DNA of 61,252 bases, from positions 1-61,252 of the forward strand of contig JACPFM010000070.1 in the NCBI GenBank assembly GCA_016182965.1, in the 5' to 3' direction. A program made the translations under genes and the position numbers. The notes beneath the pieces were generated by a model. That model was not told the DNA's origin. It did no database searches and worked only from the letters and a program-made list of their open reading frames with translations. Below are positions 61,217 to 61,252 of the stretch, piece after piece. Positions within the stretch are counted from its first letter, which is position 1; each line of letters begins with the position of its first letter. Source of the DNA: Deltaproteobacteria bacterium. Its GTDB lineage: Bacteria > Myxococcota_A > Polyangia > Polyangiales > JADJMO01.

Positions 61217-61252
61217 TGACCGTTAACGAACCTCGTGGACGCGCACGACGTT

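Noticed and set aside
60717..61226. Plus-strand open frame with AALAGGWRSRQV repeats, and a minus-strand one over the same tract
   Set aside because: Both are produced by the 36-bp unit being a multiple of 3. There is no ribosome-binding site, and the first units break the period. Considered non-coding.

Overview
The window is a very GC-rich bacterial chromosomal segment, most likely from a Myxococcota (myxobacterial) genome. The reasons are the density of Hanks-type Ser/Thr kinases with a membrane helix and low-complexity tail, PP2C phosphatases (one fused to a cNMP sensor), TPR/PEGA/beta-barrel envelope proteins, type IV pilus ATPases, a formylglycine-generating-enzyme-like domain protein, and giant TPR proteins. 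No rRNA, tRNA, CRISPR array, transposase or prophage was seen. The taxonomic placement is inferred from gene content only.

Layout. 160-6568 (- strand): a 1746-residue TPR protein downstream of a PP2C phosphatase that looks leaderless. 6651-9084: a small secreted protein, a ParA/RHH partition-like pair with overlapping genes, and panB. 9319-24169 (+): two adjacent giant TPR paralogues that share a C-terminal module, then coaE, an OmpA/TSP3 outer-membrane protein, a TPR protein and a small membrane protein, with mostly tiny gaps. 24177-31667: a tandem CsbD protein, a kinase, two TPR/PEGA/beta-barrel proteins, thioredoxin, an FGE-like protein and a CheY-like receiver. 32124-37118 (-): an ATP synthase operon in the order b', b, delta, alpha, gamma; genes for a, c, beta and epsilon are absent here. 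37420-43916: a second kinase, a His-rich membrane protein, pilT and pilB on the minus strand with a lipoprotein gene on the opposite strand between them. 44022-54015 (+): a CopD-like membrane protein and a MoxR / DUF58 / BatA-like / double-VWA cluster with a coiled-coil membrane protein at its head. 54214-60683: a V4R-like protein, a PP2C-cNMP fusion, a lipoprotein and two envelope proteins.

The most unusual signal is not a gene. From 31.7 kb to the end of the window, many intergenic gaps are filled by paired arrays of a 7-bp unit, AGTCNNN. They come in two main dialects (AGTCGTC and AGTCTAG). A direct array of about four units is followed by 65-300 bp of unrelated sequence and then an inverted array of about four units. 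Several arrays start inside a stop codon or end directly before a start codon. They lie between genes of the ATP synthase and MoxR operons, so the transcripts could form long hairpins between cistrons, and two genes (atpG and the DUF58 gene) have repeat sequence where a Shine-Dalgarno should be. These look like an intergenic repeat family reminiscent of the heptanucleotide STRR repeats of cyanobacteria, but with an inverted-pair design.

Other points: the two giant TPR paralogues with an unnamed shared C-terminal domain; an alpha subunit with an extra segment of about 50 residues; a b subunit with a signal-peptide-like start and a Pro/His-rich arm predicted outside the membrane; and dense phospho-signalling (two kinases, two phosphatases, one receiver).
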